This document shows, piece after piece, positions 61,782 to 64,000 of a stretch of 64,000 bases of DNA (position 1 is its first letter; every line of letters begins with the position of its first letter). The translations under genes and the position numbers were made by a program. The notes beneath the pieces are model-generated. The model searched no databases and was not told the origin of the DNA. It saw only the letters and a list, made by a program, of their open reading frames with translations. The DNA comes from CAYRSS01 sp964426945 (GTDB lineage: Bacteria; Planctomycetota; Phycisphaerae; UBA1845): assembly GCA_964426945.1 (NCBI GenBank), contig CAYRSS010000009.1, forward strand, positions 1-64,000, read 5' to 3'.

Positions 61782-64000
61782 ATGATCCGGATCGGCCAAA
61801 TCCTGTTTCTGGTGGTATGCGGCGGCGCGGCCTTCGCGGAGCAGCCGGCGGTACGCCCCGCGATGTCGCTCGTGCGCGCCGACGAGGTCCAGCCCGGCGG
61901 ACCCGCGCACGATTACCGCATCGGCATCTTCGAGATCACCAACGCTCAGTTCGCCGACTTCCTGAACGACGTCTACCAGGACGCCCAGGCGGCGCCGGCC
62001 CACACGGCCGCGGCCGAGTTCCTCTATTTCGATTCGGACACCGGCGCGGTTTACCTTCACGACGACCAGACCCCGTCGATCGGCCCGGGCGCGGCGGGAC
62101 ACACGGTGCCGCTGTTCTCTCCCGCAGTGGGTGGAGGAATCCAATTCGCGGACGGCGCGTACACCGTGACCGCGGACGCCGGCGGTGTCGACTACACCGA
62201 TCACCCGGTAGTTGGCGTGAGCTGGTATGGCGCGGTCAAGTTCTGCAATTGGTTGACGCTTCATCACGGCATGTCGCCGATGCAGCGGGCGTACACCGAA
62301 GGCCCCACGACGGGCGACTGGCGCCCTGTCTCCATCACCGCCGCCGCCTGGGCTCTTCGCGATCTCGATGACGCCGAACGCGAGGCGCTGGTGACCCAGG
62401 TGGCCGGGTACCGGCTGCCGATGGACGACGGGGCGAACAACGTCGGCGCGATCGACGCCGCCGATCTCTACAACGAGTGGTACAAGGCCGCCGCGTGGAA
62501 CAGCGCGGCCGGCGTCGCGCGTCTCTACGGGTTCGGCCGCGCCACGCTCGCGCAGGGCGACGCGAATTACCTCGCCAGCGGCGACCCCTTCGCCGCCAGC
62601 GGCACCACGCCCGTCGGCTGGTACGACGGCGTACACACGCTGTCCGGTGGCGGCGTGACGCGCAATACGGCCAACGCCTTCGGCCTCTACGACCTGTGCG
62701 GCAACGCGGCCGAGTGGGTGCAGGACCACGGATCGCAAGCGACTCGCCGCGGTCTGCGCGGCGGGCACTGGCAGAACAGCGCCGCCTCGACGCTGCTCGA
62801 TAACCTGCACCGGGACGGCGATCTCGCCACCGCGGTGCGATCGTACGTCGGCTTCCGCGTCGCACAGTCCGCGAACGCAATCGAGCCGATGGTCGCCGCG
62901 GCGGTCTGCGACAGTGAGGTCCCGTGCCCGCTCGCGTTCGTCGGCTACACGGGTGGTCCCTACACGCCCGGCGGACTCGTCTTCGAAGCCATCGCCGGCA
63001 CGGACGCCCCCGCGGAGCCGGAGGCCTGCGCCACAGGCAGCTGGCTCACCCTGCCCAGCGGCGAGGACTGTGCCGAATCGTTCCTTTACCCCGATGAAGT
63101 GTGGGCAGTCGAAGCCAACCTCGACGTCGCCGCGGCCGACGCGCTGACGGGAGTCCGACCCGGTCCGGTGGATCTCCAAATCGTTCCTCCGGTCGACGCA
63201 CAATCCGACGGACCGGTGTACGGCTTCAGGATCGCCCGAACCGAAACCACGAACGCTCAATACGTCGAGTTCCTCAACGACGCGATCGTGAACTTCGGCA
63301 ATGCGCGGGGTGCGTACCTGCACGTGGACACGACCAGCGGCGTTGTCTATCTCTCGACAACTGCGACCGGCAAGTTCAGCTCGATGGCCGAGCCAAGACT
63401 GATCCGGCTCTTCGATCCCGCCGTCGCGGGCCAGGTTTCGTACGAGGCGGCTGCGGCGCGCTACGCCGCTGTCCCCGGCTACTCGTCTCACCCCGTGGCG
63501 GGTATCAGCTGGCTAGGTGCGGTGAAGTACTGCAATTGGCTGACGGTCCGCAGCGGCCTAGCGACGACTGACCGCGCGTACATTGAGGGCCCGAACCTCG
63601 GCGACTGGCGACCCGCCGCCATTGCCGTCGAAGACTGGTGGGGTTCTGCCGCCACGGCTGACGACGATTTGCCCACCGCGGAAGCCCGCGACCTCAACGA
63701 CGGGGAGCGTGACTCGCTCACCCGCACGACCAAGGGGTTCCGCCTGCCGATGGATGGCGGGGCCGCCGGTGCATCGCCCTACAACGAGTGGTTCAAGGCC
63801 GCCGCCTTCGCTGGCGACGTCAACACCGCGTACGGCTTCGGCGATGACATGCTCGCGCCGGGCGCCGCCAACCTCGGCGGTAACGGCGATCCCTTCTCTC
63901 CCGGCGCTACGCCGGCGGCGTTCTTCGATGGTTCGCTCTACAACCCCGGCGGCAACGGCCCCGTCGGTGACGGAAGCGAGTTCCAGACCACGCCTGACGC
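61782..64000 (+). CDS. Secreted protein with tandem FGE-sulfatase (SUMF1-like) modules, 3' truncated by window
   Basis: At least 739 residues, running off the window end. ATG 61782 gives a signal peptide (IGQILFLVVCGGAAFAEQP). Module 1 (~residues 22-375) has YRIGIFEITNAQFADFLNDV, HPVVGVSWYGAVKFCNWLTL, YRLPMDDGAN and LYDLCGNAAEWVQDHG, then LRGGHWQN, the formylglycine-generating-enzyme-like fold. An Ig-like spacer follows (PLAFVGYTGGPYTPGG). Module 2 (from ~residue 470) repeats the pattern (FRIARTETTNAQYVEFLNDA, HPVAGISWLGAVKYCNWLTV, FRLPMDGGA) and continues past the edge. The catalytic cysteine pair of true FGE is not evident, so this is more likely a binding or structural use of the fold. Planctomycetes have many such secreted proteins. 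Confidence 0.85.
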   Translation, partial: MIRIGQILFLVVCGGAAFAEQPAVRPAMSLVRADEVQPGGPAHDYRIGIFEITNAQFADFLNDVYQDAQAAPAHTAAAEFLYFDSDTGAVYLHDDQTPSIGPGAAGHTVPLFSPAVGGGIQFADGAYTVTADAGGVDYTDHPVVGVSWYGAVKFCNWLTLHHGMSPMQRAYTEGPTTGDWRPVSITAAAWALRDLDDAEREALVTQVAGYRLPMDDGANNVGAIDAADLYNEWYKAAAWNSAAGVARLYGFGRATLAQGDANYLASGDPFAASGTTPVGWYDGVHTLSGGGVTRNTANAFGLYDLCGNAAEWVQDHGSQATRRGLRGGHWQNSAASTLLDNLHRDGDLATAVRSYVGFRVAQSANAIEPMVAAAVCDSEVPCPLAFVGYTGGPYTPGGLVFEAIAGTDAPAEPEACATGSWLTLPSGEDCAESFLYPDEVWAVEANLDVAAADALTGVRPGPVDLQIVPPVDAQSDGPVYGFRIARTETTNAQYVEFLNDAIVNFGNARGAYLHVDTTSGVVYLSTTATGKFSSMAEPRLIRLFDPAVAGQVSYEAAAARYAAVPGYSSHPVAGISWLGAVKYCNWLTVRSGLATTDRAYIEGPNLGDWRPAAIAVEDWWGSAATADDDLPTAEARDLNDGERDSLTRTTKGFRLPMDGGAAGASPYNEWFKAAAFAGDVNTAYGFGDDMLAPGAANLGGNGDPFSPGATPAAFFDGSLYNPGGNGPVGDGSEFQTTPD

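Overview
The window looks like chromosome of a high-GC member of the Planctomycetota, most like the Phycisphaerae or a related uncultured lineage. The clues are a C-terminal sorting tail of the PEP-CTERM type, dockerin repeats on a very large secreted protein, DUF2330, DUF3352 and DUF4340 proteins, a GldA/GldF/GldG-like export cluster, FGE-sulfatase (SUMF1-like) modules on a secreted protein, frequent GTG and TTG starts, and many exported proteins of unknown function. No rRNA, CRISPR array, intact insertion sequence or prophage was seen. One tRNA gene (His) is present.

Layout. Positions 1-1800 are a decayed accessory patch: a 5'-truncated ORF of unknown function, the 3' end of an mcrC gene, and another gene tail. 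Positions 1800-9000 hold one 2272-residue secreted protein with its own promoter and terminator, followed by repeat-bearing spacer DNA. Positions 9.6-14.3 kb carry an ABC ATPase, a two-gene kynurenine branch (3-hydroxyanthranilate dioxygenase and ACMS decarboxylase), cytidylate kinase and an HTH/pseudo-receiver regulator. Positions 14.7-16.2 kb carry two exported proteins, one with a sorting tail. Positions 16.5-20.9 kb carry a System II cytochrome c assembly pair (ResB then CcsA). An OmpA-like lipoprotein, an ECF sigma / membrane partner / periplasmic coiled-coil operon and galE follow to 25.7 kb.

From 26 to 35 kb: a small hypothetical gene, a DUF2330 protein, queA, three tandem PilZ proteins, gamma-glutamyltransferase, a membrane-anchored hypothetical and a GntR/LacI hybrid regulator. 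tRNA-His and a REC-HTH regulator lie at 35.8-36.6 kb. Positions 37.2-43.5 kb are a four-gene ABC exporter-like operon. Positions 43.7-47.6 kb hold a KefB-type antiporter divergent from a pdxJ operon. Positions 47.6-53.6 kb are a minus-strand run of a sulfatase-fold enzyme, an exported TldD-like protease, an exported TldE-like partner and LarE. A His-rich metal permease and folK follow. Positions 55-58.7 kb hold two secreted hypothetical proteins. Positions 58.7-59.8 kb are a gene graveyard with dispersed repeats. The right edge has a TIGR01777-type epimerase, a DUF4405 membrane protein and the first ~740 residues of a tandem SUMF1-domain protein cut by the window end.

Most biosynthetic genes (cmk, queA, pdxJ, folK, galE, ccsA/resB) are ordinary housekeeping. 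The parts that look least described are the exported TldD/TldE-LarE operon, the PilZ triplet, the sigma/membrane/coiled-coil operon, the pseudo-receiver regulator, the giant mosaic secreted protein with a perfect 414-bp internal repeat, and a tRNA-His that lacks the canonical G-1:C73 identity pair.
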